Shown here piece after piece: positions 24,722-39,227 of a DNA stretch of 64,000 bases. The notes beneath the pieces are model-generated. The model did not search any database and was not told the DNA's origin. It saw nothing but the letters and a program-made list of their open reading frames with translations. The DNA comes from Irpex lacteus (lineage: Eukaryota > Basidiomycota > Agaricomycetes > Polyporales > Irpicaceae). Where the stretch lies: the NCBI GenBank assembly GCA_001986395.2, contig MQVO02000018.1, positions 186,001 to 250,000 on the forward strand, read 5' to 3'. Numbering within the stretch: the stretch's first letter is position 1; each line of letters begins with the position of its first letter. The translations under genes were made by a program, and so were the position numbers.

Positions 24722-26835
24722 ATGGTCGAACCCGAGCCCGAAGTAAGGCTGCCATACGATGACATAATGTCTTTATTGGGCAGCCCCGAATATCATGAAT
24801 GGGACCCTGCTGTGGCCAAGAGCACATCTCACCGGATATGCAAAGAACGATTTGAGTTTGTAGAGCGCGTCGAGCAGCTGAAGAAGTGCCATGAGCACGG
24901 CCATGCGCGTCGGTTCGACCTTATGCAGGAAATACAACGTGATCTCGCCTTCTGGCATCGTCTTAGATACCAAATGGACCAGAGGGGCTTCCCCGTGGAT
25001 GCTGACTTTTGGATAATGCACGAAGACGGGCTGGCAGCCCTGATCATGGATATCGCCTTTGATAAAACCATCTACGTTCTCGACGGTGGGACTCAAGAGG
25101 TATGTGGTAGCTTCCATGATATGCCTATCGTTCATTCGTACGCATGCTGATTTAAATTTATTTCCAAAAAGACATACCTTCATCACATCCATAGCTCTGT
25201 TTACGCATGCCTTTGTGGATATCTCCGAATGGTCACCAAGCCCGAGTATCGGCGCAGATACCTCAAAGCTGCCAAGTCGTATCTGGAGCGGGCCAACCGT
25301 CTTTGCATTATGCTATGGTCAAACAGAGATCAGATCCTCAGCATCATGACCGACACACCTCACGCATATGGTGGCGGCGAAATGCAATTCACCATGATTC
25401 GGCGCATGTTAGAACTGACGTATGCGATCATCAAACTACATCACGTTTGTTAGTAAGTTGCCAGCTTTGCGACATAATGTAGGCCTTTTTCAGTTACTGA
25501 CAGAGAACCACAGTAAGCAGGTTCAGCAGCTCACATACGGCCGTGTGTATCATATTGCGCTGTACGTGTGGACGAAAACTCGCAACCTTCACTATAGTGA
25601 AATGGTCTGGCACGTACTTTCGATAGGAATCGGAGAACAGGGACCTGTAACTGCAAGCGGGCCTGATGCTAACGTCATTGTGCGACAATTTCTCGAGGAG
25701 TCGGTCATGCAAGCAAAGCGACAAAAGGCGGTAGCGACTACAATATCGTACCTTCTCAGCAACCGAGGCGTATTTGACCGTGCCCTGGCAAACTATCTCA
25801 GTGTGTACCATATGATGATCACTGCATGCCCTTCTATCATACGTTCCTTGCCCACCACCCTCCTCGAGCAGCTACGCGATAGTTGCTCAATCGCATTTCA
25901 GAGGCAGATGTGTTCTGGGGGCACTGACGGTAACATGGTGTTCACATATGAAGTTATCAAGACCTCGATGTACGTGATATCGTGAGTGCGCTCGTTCATT
26001 TTAATATATAGTTGTATAGCTAACGACGCTTTGTGCATAAGATATACCTGGGAGGATCTCTTCAAAATCACTTCAGCCGGCGGCCGTATGACTTTAGCAA
26101 TGGCTACAACGTTCTGGGAGGAAGCCACAAGCATCAAATTGCTCCCCCTCATGCAGGCGCTGTTCGTCCTCCATATCACTCAAGAACGTGCAAACAAAGA
26201 CTTCCTCAGTAAATAATTTTTCCCAAGAGACGGACCGCTGCTGAACATATTCTCTTTACAGCAATGCTTTGTAGCCTGCTAGCCATATGCAGACAGGCCG
26301 TAGCTAAACTTCGAAATGAGCCGCGGCTCTCGACTGATGCGCAGGGCCTACTACATACCGTATTGGTTTTCATGCATTCTTTGTGGTACCCTGTTCGGGA
26401 ATGCCTGGAGCCCATAGAGGAACGGCCAAAAGATCGACACCAGATATGGTTACCCCTGGCGGAGTCATGGGAAGAGCTCGGGCTAGCTTGCGGCTTATCT
26501 GCTGCTTATCCAAAAATTGAGAGCCCTAAGCCTTGGAGCGAACAGATTACGCACTTTGGGGTCATTGCCTTCTCGCGCGAGGGCTGCTCTTGGCCTCAGT
26601 GTCTGTGCGCACTTGATCCACATCACGGAATGAAGATCTGCAAAGGTTGTTGGCCAACCCGTCAAGTACGTTACTGCAGCCATCAGTGTCAACAAATGTA
26701 TGTTTCGCGTTCACCGTGACATAGTTTTATCGATTACTCATGTCCTACCGTGACTACAGGGACTGGCGTCGCCATCAAGCTGAATGTCACAGATATACAA
26801 GTAGTAACTCCCACTCGAAGCTAGCGTTGGTCTAA
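24722..26835 (+). CDS. MYND-type zinc finger protein, paralogue D
   Basis: Exons 24722-25099, 25172-25452, 25514-25981, 26042-26208, 26262-26697, 26760-26835, phases 0-2-2-1-2; about 601 residues. Intact tandem partner of C: starts MVEPEPEVRLPYDDIMSLL, motifs YHIALYVW and CSIAFQRQMC. The finger has a nine-base insertion: CKGCW is followed by PTRQVRYC where relatives have QTRYC, so the spacing between two zinc ligand pairs is three residues longer. That may weaken or change metal binding. The last exon runs DWRRHQAEC and then a 16-residue tail. Followed 155 bp later by a tRNA gene on the same strand. Confidence 0.88.
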
Positions 26836-26989
26836 CGCGTCCCGTGCACGTAGTACACTCGTGACTGGATTTCTAGCAATATTAACTGTGACATTTTCGA
26901 TGTACTAGCAATGCTGTAATGCAGGTTCGATTGCTAACGACGACATAGCTAGTGCCACAACGTATAATTCTGATTCGGCAGCCAGACAA

Positions 26990-27061
26990 TCCGATATGGT
27001 GTAACGGCTAACATTATCGCCTTTCACGCGATAGCTCGGGGTTCGATTCCCCGTATCGGAG
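26990..27061 (+). tRNA. tRNA-Glu (anticodon UUC)
   Basis: Cloverleaf of 72 nt without intron. Acceptor arms TCCGATA (26990-26996) and TATCGGA (27054-27060) pair fully, with G as discriminator. Anticodon stem ATCGC/GCGAT encloses CTTTCAC, so the anticodon is TTC. T arm is CGGGG-TTCGATT-CCCCG. The D loop carries the usual GG. A run of five T at 27063-27067 is the Pol III terminator. Confidence 0.96.
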
Positions 27062-27062
27062 C

Positions 27063-27067
27063 TTTTT
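27063..27067 (+). terminator. Pol III terminator of tRNA-Glu
   Basis: TTTTT two bases after the mature 3' end. Confidence 0.85.
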
Positions 27068-27293
27068 GCTATAAAATTAGACTCGTGGCGAAACTGTGTA
27101 CAATATCTCTGTGTATAATTATAATTATGCCAGACAAACAACAGACAATGCGCCTGGGGCCATTACCATGATGTTTTGGAAGAGTGAGCGGGATTTATCC
27201 AAATTCGGACTGATGTCGGGAGCAAGATTTATGGGCGCTTCTGTACTACATGGATGTTTGCAGACTACCGTTCTTCCTTGACTTACTCTCGCC

Positions 27294-30200
27294 ATGTCGA
27301 AAACTCTCGGTAAACGAAAGGAGAGGGAAGGAGACGGGTCTGCAGAACATACACACGGGTAGGATCTGACGATAGTATTTGCTCGTTTGTTGTGCTGACA
27401 GCTTTTCTTCATAGCTCTACGATCTTCGTCTCCAATTTGCCGTACTCAGCAACATCGACGGACTTGAAGACATTGTTTTCTGACATTGGTCCTGTGCGGT
27501 CTGCATTTGTTGTGCTCGAGCAGGGAACCGGAACATCCAAAGGTGTTGGCTATGTCTCGTTCGCCATCCGAGAAGATGCGCAATTAGCATTAAATAAAGC
27601 AAACGAGGGTAGTGAAGAGCTTGTGTTGGACGGTCGCGCTTTGCGCGCCCAATGGGCTGATAGCAAGGTGCGTCAACCTGTTCTATGTTTATCTGTGAAG
27701 ACATTCATCGTGTATTGGTATAAGCCTCACAAGGACCGTCACGAAAAGAGCACACACGAGCCTGCGCCTAAGCAAGAAGTCTCGAAACCTCAGCCACCCA
27801 AACCTACACACCCCGCTGCTCCTAAAGACCCTCTCGCCATCCGCACAATTGTAATTTCCGGCTTGCCACCCAGTATAGACTCCAAGAGTCTGTGGAAGAA
27901 GATTCGTAAATACGAAGGAGCGGAGAAGGTCGAGTGGCCGGCAAAGATAAACGACACTGAAGATCCAAGCAGCGGTGAGCCCTGCGTATACTATAATCTT
28001 GGTTATATCTGATATGATGTCGCTGGTGGATCTATGCAGCCCATGCCTTATTTGCATCACCGAGTGCTGCTCAAGAAGCCGTCAATAAGCTGCACGCTCA
28101 CGTCTTCAAGGGCTCGCTTCTTTCAGTAACTCTCAAAAAACGTCTCGATGGCCTTGCTAAACCGATGAAGACGAAAGCAAACAAGGCCTCTGCTCAAGGC
28201 GGTAAAGACACTCCAGCACCGAGTCGTGCCAACCGTCTCATTGTGCGAAATCTCCCTTGGGATATTACGGAGCAGGACTTGAGAGCAGTCTTCTTACCGT
28301 ATGGCCCTATACATTCGATACACATCCCCGTGAAAGAACCGGAGCCGAAAGAAGAGGGGGCAGAGGGGTCGAGCAGCCAGGCAAAACCTCGAGCGAAAGG
28401 TTATGCATTCGTATGGATGCTGAGCAAGAAGGATGCGGAAAAGGCTCTGGAGGGTGCAAATGGCACGAAGGTCCGGGCGGGCTTGGCAGAGGGTTTGGTC
28501 AGGCATAAGCAGCTGAAGAAGAAGTTACGAAGGGAGGAGGCGAAGATGAAGCAGAAGGAGAGGGAGAGAAAGGCGAGGGAGAAGGGAAAGGGGGCGAAGA
28601 AAGATGGGGATGACGAGGAAGAGGGAGATGATGATGAAGGTGAGGAGGAGGAAGCCAGTGAGGAAGACGAGGTCGAGGATTCGAACGAGCGAATAATCGC
28701 TGTTGATTGGGCCCTCAGCAAAGACAAGTGGGAGGAGGCGAAGGCGAAGCTGGATGATGAAGGTGCAGCGGGTGATGACGCAGCGGTCGAGAGCGAGGAA
28801 GGTGGAAGCGATAGTGAGGATTCGGACAGCGATGATGAAGGCAGTCACATTGGGGTACATGATGACTCTGATGGCTCTAGCGACTCCGACAATGACGAAG
28901 AGGACGATTCAATGGATGTCGACGGGGAGGAAGTTGACTCTAAAAAGCCTCAACTGCCTCAGACAGACACAGGTACAACCCTCTTCGTCCGTAACGTCCC
29001 ATTCGAAGCTACCGAGGATGATCTTAGAACGATGTTAGTGTTCTCATTCGAGTAATTCCCGTCTCACCGTCTGACCATACCTTGCTGTCGCAGGTTCCGC
29101 GCTTTCGGTCCACTACGTTATGCGCGCATCACTATAGATCATGACACTGGCCGCTCCCGTGGGACTGGTTTCGTTTGCTTCTGGAATAGAGAAGATGCTG
29201 ATAAGGCCATTGAGCAAAGCGACATCCTTCGCCGAGAGACCACTGGTAGTGAGCCTGCCCAGGTATAGTAACTGGCATTTACGCTAAAAACAATGGTTGG
29301 ACTCACGTCGTCATCTGTAGCCAAAGAAAAACCCATTCAAGCTCCCGTCTCTCTTGACCCCGGATCCTTCAGCTTCTGTAGCCAAGAACCTAGTCCTTCA
29401 TGGGCGCACTTTGGACGTTATCCGCGCTGTCACCCGAGACGAAGCTGGCAAGCTGAAGGAGGCAGGAGAGCGACAAAGGGAGAAGGCCGATAAGCGTAAC
29501 CTGTATTTGCTGAGAGAAGGCAGTACGTCCATCCCACTCCTGCTTCTCTTATCATACCTGACAAAACTCCAGTTATTCTGCCAAATACACCGGCGGCAGA
29601 GAACCTTCCACCCGCTGAAGTAGAGAAGCGGACAACATCGTTTAATGCTCGTCGCGCATTGCTGCGCACAAACCCGTCACTCTACGTCTCGAGAACCCGA
29701 CTCAGCATCCGACAGCTTCCTCTACACGTTACGGAGCGCATGCTGAAGCGTTTGGCCATACATGCTGTTAGGACCTTCGAAGCTGAAGTCAAGGCTGGAA
29801 CACGGACGGCGCTCTCTGAGGACGAGCTTACTGAGCCTGCCCCTGATCCCGATGACCCTGAAGTCGATGTGCGTCGCAATACCGAAAAGAAGTCAGGACA
29901 CAAACAGGGTCGAAACACTGGTGTCAAACAGACAAAGATTGTCCGTCAGCAGGATCGTATTGACCCAGTGACTGGCAAAGGCCGGAGCAAGGGCTATGGA
30001 TTCCTCGAGATGGAGAAACACGCGGATGCTCTCCGTGTCCTCCGATGGGCCAACAACAACTTGGAAGTCGGCAAGCTTTTCGCCACGTGGTGGAAGGAGG
30101 AGCTCGAGGACTTGGTGAAGATCGAGAAAAAGAAGGAGAAGAAAGAGGAGGGTAGGCTGGAACGATTGAAGCAGGAGATCGAGAATGGACCGGACAAGAA

Positions 30201-30527
30201 GGCTCGAGGCACGCTCATTGTCGAGTTCTCCATCGAAAACATCCAAGTCGTCAAACGGCGCGTGGCCCACCAGCAAGAGCAGAACACGGTGAGTATTCTG
30301 TCCTCAGTCTCTTTCCTCAAATACTGAACGCATTGTAGCACGACGACGGCAAGCCCAGTCGTCACAAAAAGTCAGCTGCTGTCAAGAAAGAGGAAGAGGA
30401 TCAGCCTAAACGCAAGAAACCTCGTCAATCTAACGAGGGTGCACTCAAGGCCGAGACACCAACTAACAAAGTCGGATCGTTGATCGGTAGGAAGAGGAAA
30501 GAAAGAAAAGCCAAAAGGAAAGCATAA
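27294..30527 (+). CDS. NOP4: NOP4/RBM28-like nucleolar protein with multiple RRMs
   Basis: Nucleolar RNA-binding factor needed for large-subunit rRNA processing. Exons 27294-27358, 27415-27667, 27725-27974, 28040-29033, 29094-29262, 29321-29522, 29573-30288, 30339-30527; 945 residues. RRM1 begins STIFVSNLPYSATSTDLKTLF (about residue 22), RRM2 at RTIVISGLPPS, RRM3 at NRLIVRNLPWDITEQDLRAVF, RRM4 at TTLFVRNVPFEATEDDLRTMF; a degenerate fifth begins TRLSIRQLPLHVTERML. A long acidic Glu/Asp/Ser tract (about residues 345-500) separates RRM3 and RRM4, and the C-terminus is Lys/Arg-rich with nucleolar-type signals (GRKRKERKAKRKA). Length and RRM order match the family. The ATG chosen precedes SKTLGKRKERE, a basic start typical for it. 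Confidence 0.92.
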
Positions 30528-30857
30528 GCTACCGTTCCGTTTACCTTCGTTTTCTCGTTCGGTATATGTAGTTGTACGATGATGATATATACCAGATCTA
30601 CTACGCAGTGTCATGCTAAGGTATGAGGTAGCGAGCGGTAAAGCTAAAGATGCGACGAAGCTTCCAACAAATCATGAGAGTACAGGGTATATCAGAAAAA
30701 GCAAGGGTAACAGCAATGGTATGTAGCGGAGCCAAACAACAATGAGGACGAAAGACTAATGTACCAGATAAACAAGATTGCGTAGGAAGCGACAAACAGT
30801 CCGGATAGTGTGATAATGAGTCCATAATAATAGCACCTTCCCCACGAGGGCGAGGCT

Positions 30858-33800
30858 CTACGCTTCTTCTTCCTCTTCCTCCTCTTCGGTGATAGCAAGA
30901 CGGAAAGCGTTTCCTGCCCGGCTGTTAGGAAGCTGTCGCCTCCCGCCTCTGGGTTCAGGGGGCACGTCGAAGGATTCACTTGGCAGAGGGGAAGTCCGTC
31001 CAGCGGAAGAGCGAGGGTTGGTCTTACTTCTTCCAGTCCTACCTGAGGGAGCAGAACTCGACCCTCCACTATTTCGCCTTGACACCGGTGCCGGGCGTGT
31101 CGGATGTCCACGAAGAGGTGGTGAGACCAAAGGCAGCTCCGTTATGGGGGAGAAGCTTGAAGATGTTGACGAAGGTAAACTGGACAGCTGACCGAGACCA
31201 CCAACGTATCCGGCTGCGTCGTCGTCTTCATCTACCCAGTCCGATTCATCACCCATGCTGAGTGACTGGCGGCCCGTGAAGACATCGCGAATACCCGCAG
31301 AGCCAGTAGCTGGTGAGATGGCGAGAACCTCGATTGTTGGTGCTTGGGCGGTGCGCGTTTGCCACCCTGGAGGCTCCATCCCCCAAGATTTCTTCCAGCT
31401 AGAGCGCCCGAGTGAGTGCAGATAGCTACTAGTGTTCCCGTGGGGATTGCTGAAGGGAGTCTGCCGCTTCTGAGCAACAAAGGTGGCCGGTCCGTTCCTC
31501 CTTGGTGTGTCATCCAGAGGACTACGAGGGTAATACCTGGTCGGAGTACCGACTCTGAGGCCCTCGGACTCGGAGAGCTCGTACAGAGAGCCTTGCCGCG
31601 AGGACGCCAGTGAATGGACAGAAGAGGTGGAATTTGATCGCAAGTGAGACTGTTTGTACGGAGTACCTTGTGAAGACGTCCGTACGACTTTAGTGGAAGA
31701 CCCAGATCCCGCACGGCGGTGGTTCTTAGGTAGAGGTGAAGATGTCCGTCCATGGTACCACGACCCCGCCGAGCTCGTAGACGGCGACTTCCGATGACGG
31801 CCGTGCATGTTAAAGCTATGCACCGACGAAGGACGAGACTCCGAGTTCGGTGTCTGAGCACCGAACGACCGTCGACTTGGATCGCTCCTCTGGCGCGTAA
31901 CGGGAGGCATAGGATCCTGAAACGCATGTGGATCGAACAACCCAAGTTGAGTGGAGTTCATCGACGATCTCTTCGAGTTCACGCTGCTGGACCGTCGCGA
32001 AGACATAGATCCCCGTTTCGCTCGGTTCGCAGCTTTCCTCCCAACAGTGACTTTCGGCCTCCCTATCGACCGCTGCTTCACCGTACCTCTCCCGCGCCCA
32101 TGAACAGGGCTCGTTCCAGGACTGCCCGGGCCTTGGGAGTGGAACACCAGACTTTGCGGTGCAAGAGGCGGAGGCGGCTCTTTCCGCTTGCCCTTCATGT
32201 CTTCCTTGAACCACGCGCGGAACGTCGTCAAAAGACTCGCTCTGTTACGGTTTCCAGGGATTTTGCCGCTACTGTTTTCCTTGATCGTAGGTAGACCACC
32301 GACTGATCCAGGAGGCGAGTTGGCCGGAGTAGGGGGCGGAGAGCCTTTGGCACTAGTGAGCAACCACGGAGAACCTACGTGTGCAGCAACGGGCTGCACG
32401 TCGATGCTACTCGGTGGGGTGTGTGGTTCGACTGGTTTGAGCGGAGGAGATTTGGTCAGCTTGCTAGAGCTGGCATGAGACGAGCGAGCTTCCTCGCCCG
32501 AATCCGTGCGCTTGCTGCTGTTCTTGTCGTCCCGCACGGTCTCGGCAGACTTCTTCTTGACCAAACCTGCCGCTTCGAGCGCAGTCGTCGCTCGCTGCAT
32601 GATGCTAACACTGCCTGAGCGCCCCTTCCTCCCCTTCGATCCCTCTTTATCCTTCTCCTTCACGCTTCCGCTAGGCGTAGACGGATGCGACTTCGCACCA
32701 GAATCAAGCGTGCTAGTGGAAGTAGGGGAAAGCAAGGGATTGGTGAGCGACAGAGCGTGTGGAGGAGTCGAAGGGCGTTTCCCGGACACAGTTGGGGTGG
32801 CAGGGATCAGATGGAGTTCCGGTGCTGACTGTGCCGACACCAAGACAGGCGGAATGGGGCCGCGAGGAGACCTGTCTTCACGAGAGCCATGGCCTAGCGA
32901 ACGACTCTTCGACTCCTTATCATGGTGTTTATCTTTATCGTGACCCTTCCTAGACGACTCAGGCTCTGCGGTATTTGAAGAGCGAGATTCCGTCACTGTC
33001 ACCCTCGGCACGCCATCCTCCAGGACTCGTTGTTCGGCTCTACGTTTGAGCATCCACCACAGAGCTCCTGTAGCATCACAGGCATCGGTCAATACCGAGT
33101 GAACTATTTGGCCGGTATCGAATCCTAGACCGCTGAGGTTGTTCAGGAGGTCTCTCTCCAGCGGAGTAGAGAAGATGAGAGGAGCAGGAGTACTGAGTAG
33201 AGAGGAGAAGTCTTGAGGATGTGTATGGGCAATCTCTTTCTCTACCGCTGGTGAGGATGGGTCGGATAGGGTAGACGAGACGGAACGACGCTTCGTTCGA
33301 ACGGGCGTCCTGGTAGGCAAAGCTGGTGGATCCTTCGCAGAATAGTGGGAGTGCGTCGTCTCGCGAGATAATGAAGGACGTATGGGGGTCGTTTCCACGT
33401 AGGGCGGCTCATGCACGACGTCCTCCTGCAGCTTGCCCATAGTCTGCGCGTGCTTCTCCAGATTGAGCGTTGCAACCTTCAAGGTGCTGTCACTAGCTAC
33501 CCGGCTCAAGGCTGCATGTTCATCTTTTTGCACGACACTGATGTGCGCTTCATCAGGGGGCGTTGATGGCGTGGACGGGGTGAAGTCTGATGACGCTGAG
33601 TGATACGTCGCGTCCGAGACGTCAGATGAGGTAGAGACGGGTTGTGCAGCTAACACCGCAGGAGCAGCTACCAGAGCGGGCGACGCAGATCTTGACTCGG
33701 CCGGCGTCTCGAGCTTGGAGACATGTGCGTTCCTCGGTGCGGTAAACCAAGGATGAGCCAGGATCTGCGCTATAGTGAGTCTCTTGGACGCCTCGGACTG

Positions 33801-34781
33801 TAGTATGTTCTTGAGCAAGTCTCGTGCATCTATCATTTGATGTCATGGTCAGTTGTTGGAATCAGATCGTTTCTTTCTAGAGTGCCTTACCATCTGACAG
33901 CCATTCTGGGTCCTCGAACTCTCCTTTGATTACCTTGGCGCGCATTAGAATTTCGTCGTCATCGTCAAATGGGAGTGTGCCCGTCAAAAGGGTATACAAA
34001 ATGACTCCCAACGACCATACATCGACCTCTGTTGCGAAAGTGAGTGACAGTTATGAAATACTTCTGGCGAGCGCACCTGGACCGAGATATTTCTGCGACA
34101 TCAGCATTTCTGGAGATGCATAGCCCGTCGTGCCGCAGAAGGTCTCCAGAAACACCCCTCGTTCGAATTCTCGCGTGAAGCCGAAGTCTCCGAGCTTTAC
34201 GCGACACCGCTCGTCCAACAGCACGTTCTCCAGCTTCAGGTCCCTATGGACGATCCCCTTCTCGTGCACGTACGCGACAGCAAGGCAGAGCTGTCCGAAG
34301 AATACTCGCGTCTCCTCTTCCGTTAATCGCCCCTTCTCTGCAAGATAGTCGAAAAGCTCGCCACCAGAACATAATTCGGTGACCAACCAGATGTTATTTT
34401 CGGTCGCGATGACCTCGAATAGTTGTGTGACATGTGGATGGTGCAGTTGTCGATGATGATGGATTTCGCGGGTTAGAGTCGCAGACATTGCCTTGGGTAT
34501 TTGCTTAATAGCAACTCGAGTACCGGTTAGCCGGTGGGTACCCAACCGTACTTTGCCGTACGTCCCTATAACGATCATACAACGCAGAAGTCAAGTTCAT
34601 AAATCCAAAGGCACAGAGAGGGATATGTACCTTCTCCGATTACTTTTCCGAGCGTGTAGTTACCAACCACCCTGATCTTCTGGGACGAGAGCTCCTTGCC
34701 GAGTTCATTATACGCATTGGCCAGCTGGGCCTTGTGATTCTGCGAGACGGACCCAGACTGCCTATGGCCGGAGGTAGACAT
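30858..34781 (-). CDS. CAMK-like serine/threonine kinase with very long disordered tail (Kin4-type)
   Basis: Exons 34781-34631, 34565-34077, 34028-33891, 33829-30858; 1249 residues. The kinase domain spans about residues 40-300: GEGTYGKVRLG (P loop), AIKQIPK (catalytic Lys), HRDLKLENVLL (catalytic loop), DFGFTREFERG, CGTTGYASPEML (activation segment), DVWSLGVILYTLL, ending HPWFTAP. This is the CAMKL layout of the cell-cycle and polarity kinases; the closest fit I recall is the basidiomycete Kin4 group, but Hsl1/Gin4 relatives cannot be excluded. The single 3-kb last exon encodes about 950 residues of Ser/Pro/Arg-rich, mostly disordered sequence with many possible phosphorylation sites and ends in a run of Glu. 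Convergent with NOP4, 330 bp apart. Confidence 0.88.
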
Positions 34782-35331
34782 TGTAACATTTAAAACAAAA
34801 AGAAAAGAAAGGAGCGGGATGGGTATGGAGCAAGAAAGTCGTAGTCGCAGTCCAAGATTGACGAGGCACGAGGCGCACATAGACAGGAACACATATCGAA
34901 AATGTCCCGCGTCGATTGATTGCTGATGGCGATAACAAACACAGCTTCAATCGTTTCTTACGTCAGTAACAAATGGATCCTAATCTCGTTAGAAACCGAG
35001 CTTACCCGTGGGGTTAATGTGACGCAAGTGGCAGATGGATTCCCAGCACGTGTATAGAACGCGAACGCGTCTCTCCTCATTAGTTGTGTCATCCATTCCC
35101 CAACTCGAAGGCGAAGTCAATAGCATTTGTGTCTACATGTGCCATGAAAGTAGACTTCTTGACTATTTAGAATATTCATACGTTAATTCTTTCACCATGG
35201 CACAGTCACGGCAGGAAACCATCCGTGATGTACACAAATACTGTTTGTTTGGGCATTGACGCGGTTACTAAAGTATCGACTGCACTCGTGGCACCTCTCT
35301 CTTCAACCAACCACCTATCCCAGCGGCCACC
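34782..35331. other. Intergenic between divergent kinase and small zinc-protein genes
   Basis: Promoter region; nothing recognised. Confidence 0.55.
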
Positions 35332-35822
35332 ATGTCTCCCCAAGAATTCTCCTCAAAAGGTACGTCCTCCAATCTCATTTTACATGCCTATTGTACAAAC
35401 CAAACGCGTTAGACGCGTCTTCAGTATTCCAAGAATGCCCAGAAGACAGCCAACTCGTCAAGTGCACCATTTGCGCTGCATTCGAATCCAACAACGACCG
35501 TGCACAACAGCAACACCCGAGTCACTCCTGGGTACCACGCAACGAAACCGCATCTCACCTAACCTCACCAACACACAGAAGATGCGTCGCCGTCCAGCAA
35601 TGGTCCATCGCCCGAACACGTCGAACTCGGCAGGCCACCCATCACGCTCACGACGACTGGCACGACAACTCCAACTGCAAACCGCAAGTCGCTATATCAG
35701 AACGCGTCAATGATGATTACATGGTGCCTGCACTCGTCAAGTTTGCAATCAGCCGCAGTCGGACCCACAGGCGAGATGATCTGCTGGAAGCGTACGGTCA
35801 TGACAACAGCCTGAGGCTATAG
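35332..35822 (+). CDS. Small hypothetical protein with a C2H2/BED-like zinc pattern
   Basis: Exons 35332-35359 and 35413-35822, joined by a 53-nt GT-AG intron with phase 1. The start ATG sits in a good context (CCACCATGT). About 145 residues. Residues about 27-70 read KCTICAAF, then HSWVPRNETASHL, then SPTHRRC: two Cys, an aromatic, then two His, the pattern of BED or CHHC fingers found at the N-terminus of many transposase-derived and Agaricomycete-specific proteins. The rest is polar and His/Arg-rich with no fold I can see. It may be the surviving N-terminal part of a larger gene. Gene status is uncertain. Confidence 0.45.
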
Positions 35823-36196
35823 CTGTACCACTCTAGTTGAGGTGCCCACCAGAACTCTTTCTGCGTGAGCGTAGACGCGTACCGGTGTTAGGCCACACGA
35901 GCTTAGAATAAACACGAGCAACCGACGTCAGTTGACTATAGATAAGAGTCGTGCAGCGAGAACATATAAATAATAATCGAAAGTATACACTTTGGTTTGG
36001 GATACAAGGGGGAAAATAACACAGAGCGTGCTTGGAGGAACAAGCGACGAAGGTCGAAAGATGGAAGTCGAAAGTCGAAAGCGTGAATGTGCGGTGAAGG
36101 GTACGAGCACTTTCTGGTACGCGGTGCAATCAATTGCAACAACAGGAAGTCGAGAACGAACACAAGGGAGAGGGGTGCGGGATGAGGCCACAGGCT
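35823..36196. other. Intergenic, no supported gene
   Basis: Convergent 3' ends of the small zinc-protein gene and the AGC kinase; nothing recognised. Confidence 0.55.
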
Positions 36197-38446
<2,250 letters not shown>

Positions 38447-39227
38447 GGTGGTATTGCCTGTGGGGTGTCTGCTGGGGCCTGCTTGGGTGTACTGCCTGGT
38501 GTGTGGAACTATATACTGTGAGAGTGACCACAGTCAGCACTAGCAAGTGATTTATAATTGTCCTGATCTTATCGGAATGTCGGGGTTGAACCCATTCATC
38601 GCGCAAGAAGCAGACGTGAGACACGCACCCAAATTTAACAGAGTTATGGTGGCGTCCGACTGAGGGCGACCAGCGACGAACAAGGTCGTTGGGAGAGATG
38701 TGGGTGTGGTTGCGACGTGATGCGGAGGGGTAGTAGCCTTCTTGACGGCGTCTCGGTGCGTAAGCTGATCTTTAACGGGCGCAACAATCTCTTTGCTGAT
38801 CTATCATTGACCTCGCAGCAGTTTCGCGCGATCAACAGCCTGCAATAACGCTGGAAGTCGCCTCGAGGTCGTCGGTCGTCGTCGTGGTAAAAAGACAAGA
38901 ATTGAGCTCGCTGTTTCTCGGATTCGCAAGCGTCGGACAACGGCAGCGATGATGCGCGTAGACGCCGAATCGGCCAGGACGATCACATGACCCTTGTCGT
39001 GCCGAAGCGCTAGCTGGGTGCCGTGGGCGTGCCAGCCACCGCCGCCCACAGCGGCGAAGGCGAAAACAACAGCGAGCTCACCTTTCTCTGCAACGACCAC
39101 GACCATGCGTTTTAGTGCACCACGATCCGTTTCTCCTTCGCCGGAACGAAGGTAAATTTATCTAATTTTTGCTCAACAATGCGCATTTGTTCACACCGAA
39201 CCAATTAGGCACAGGCGACCGACTCCT
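38447..39227. other. Intergenic between divergent YPK1 and GLE1 genes
   Basis: Short ORFs on both strands without recognisable content. Likely the two promoters. Confidence 0.55.

Noticed and set aside
30980..32953. Several long frames antisense to the kinase tail
   Set aside because: They mirror the strongly biased codons of the real coding strand; products are Arg/Ser/Pro-rich without domains.
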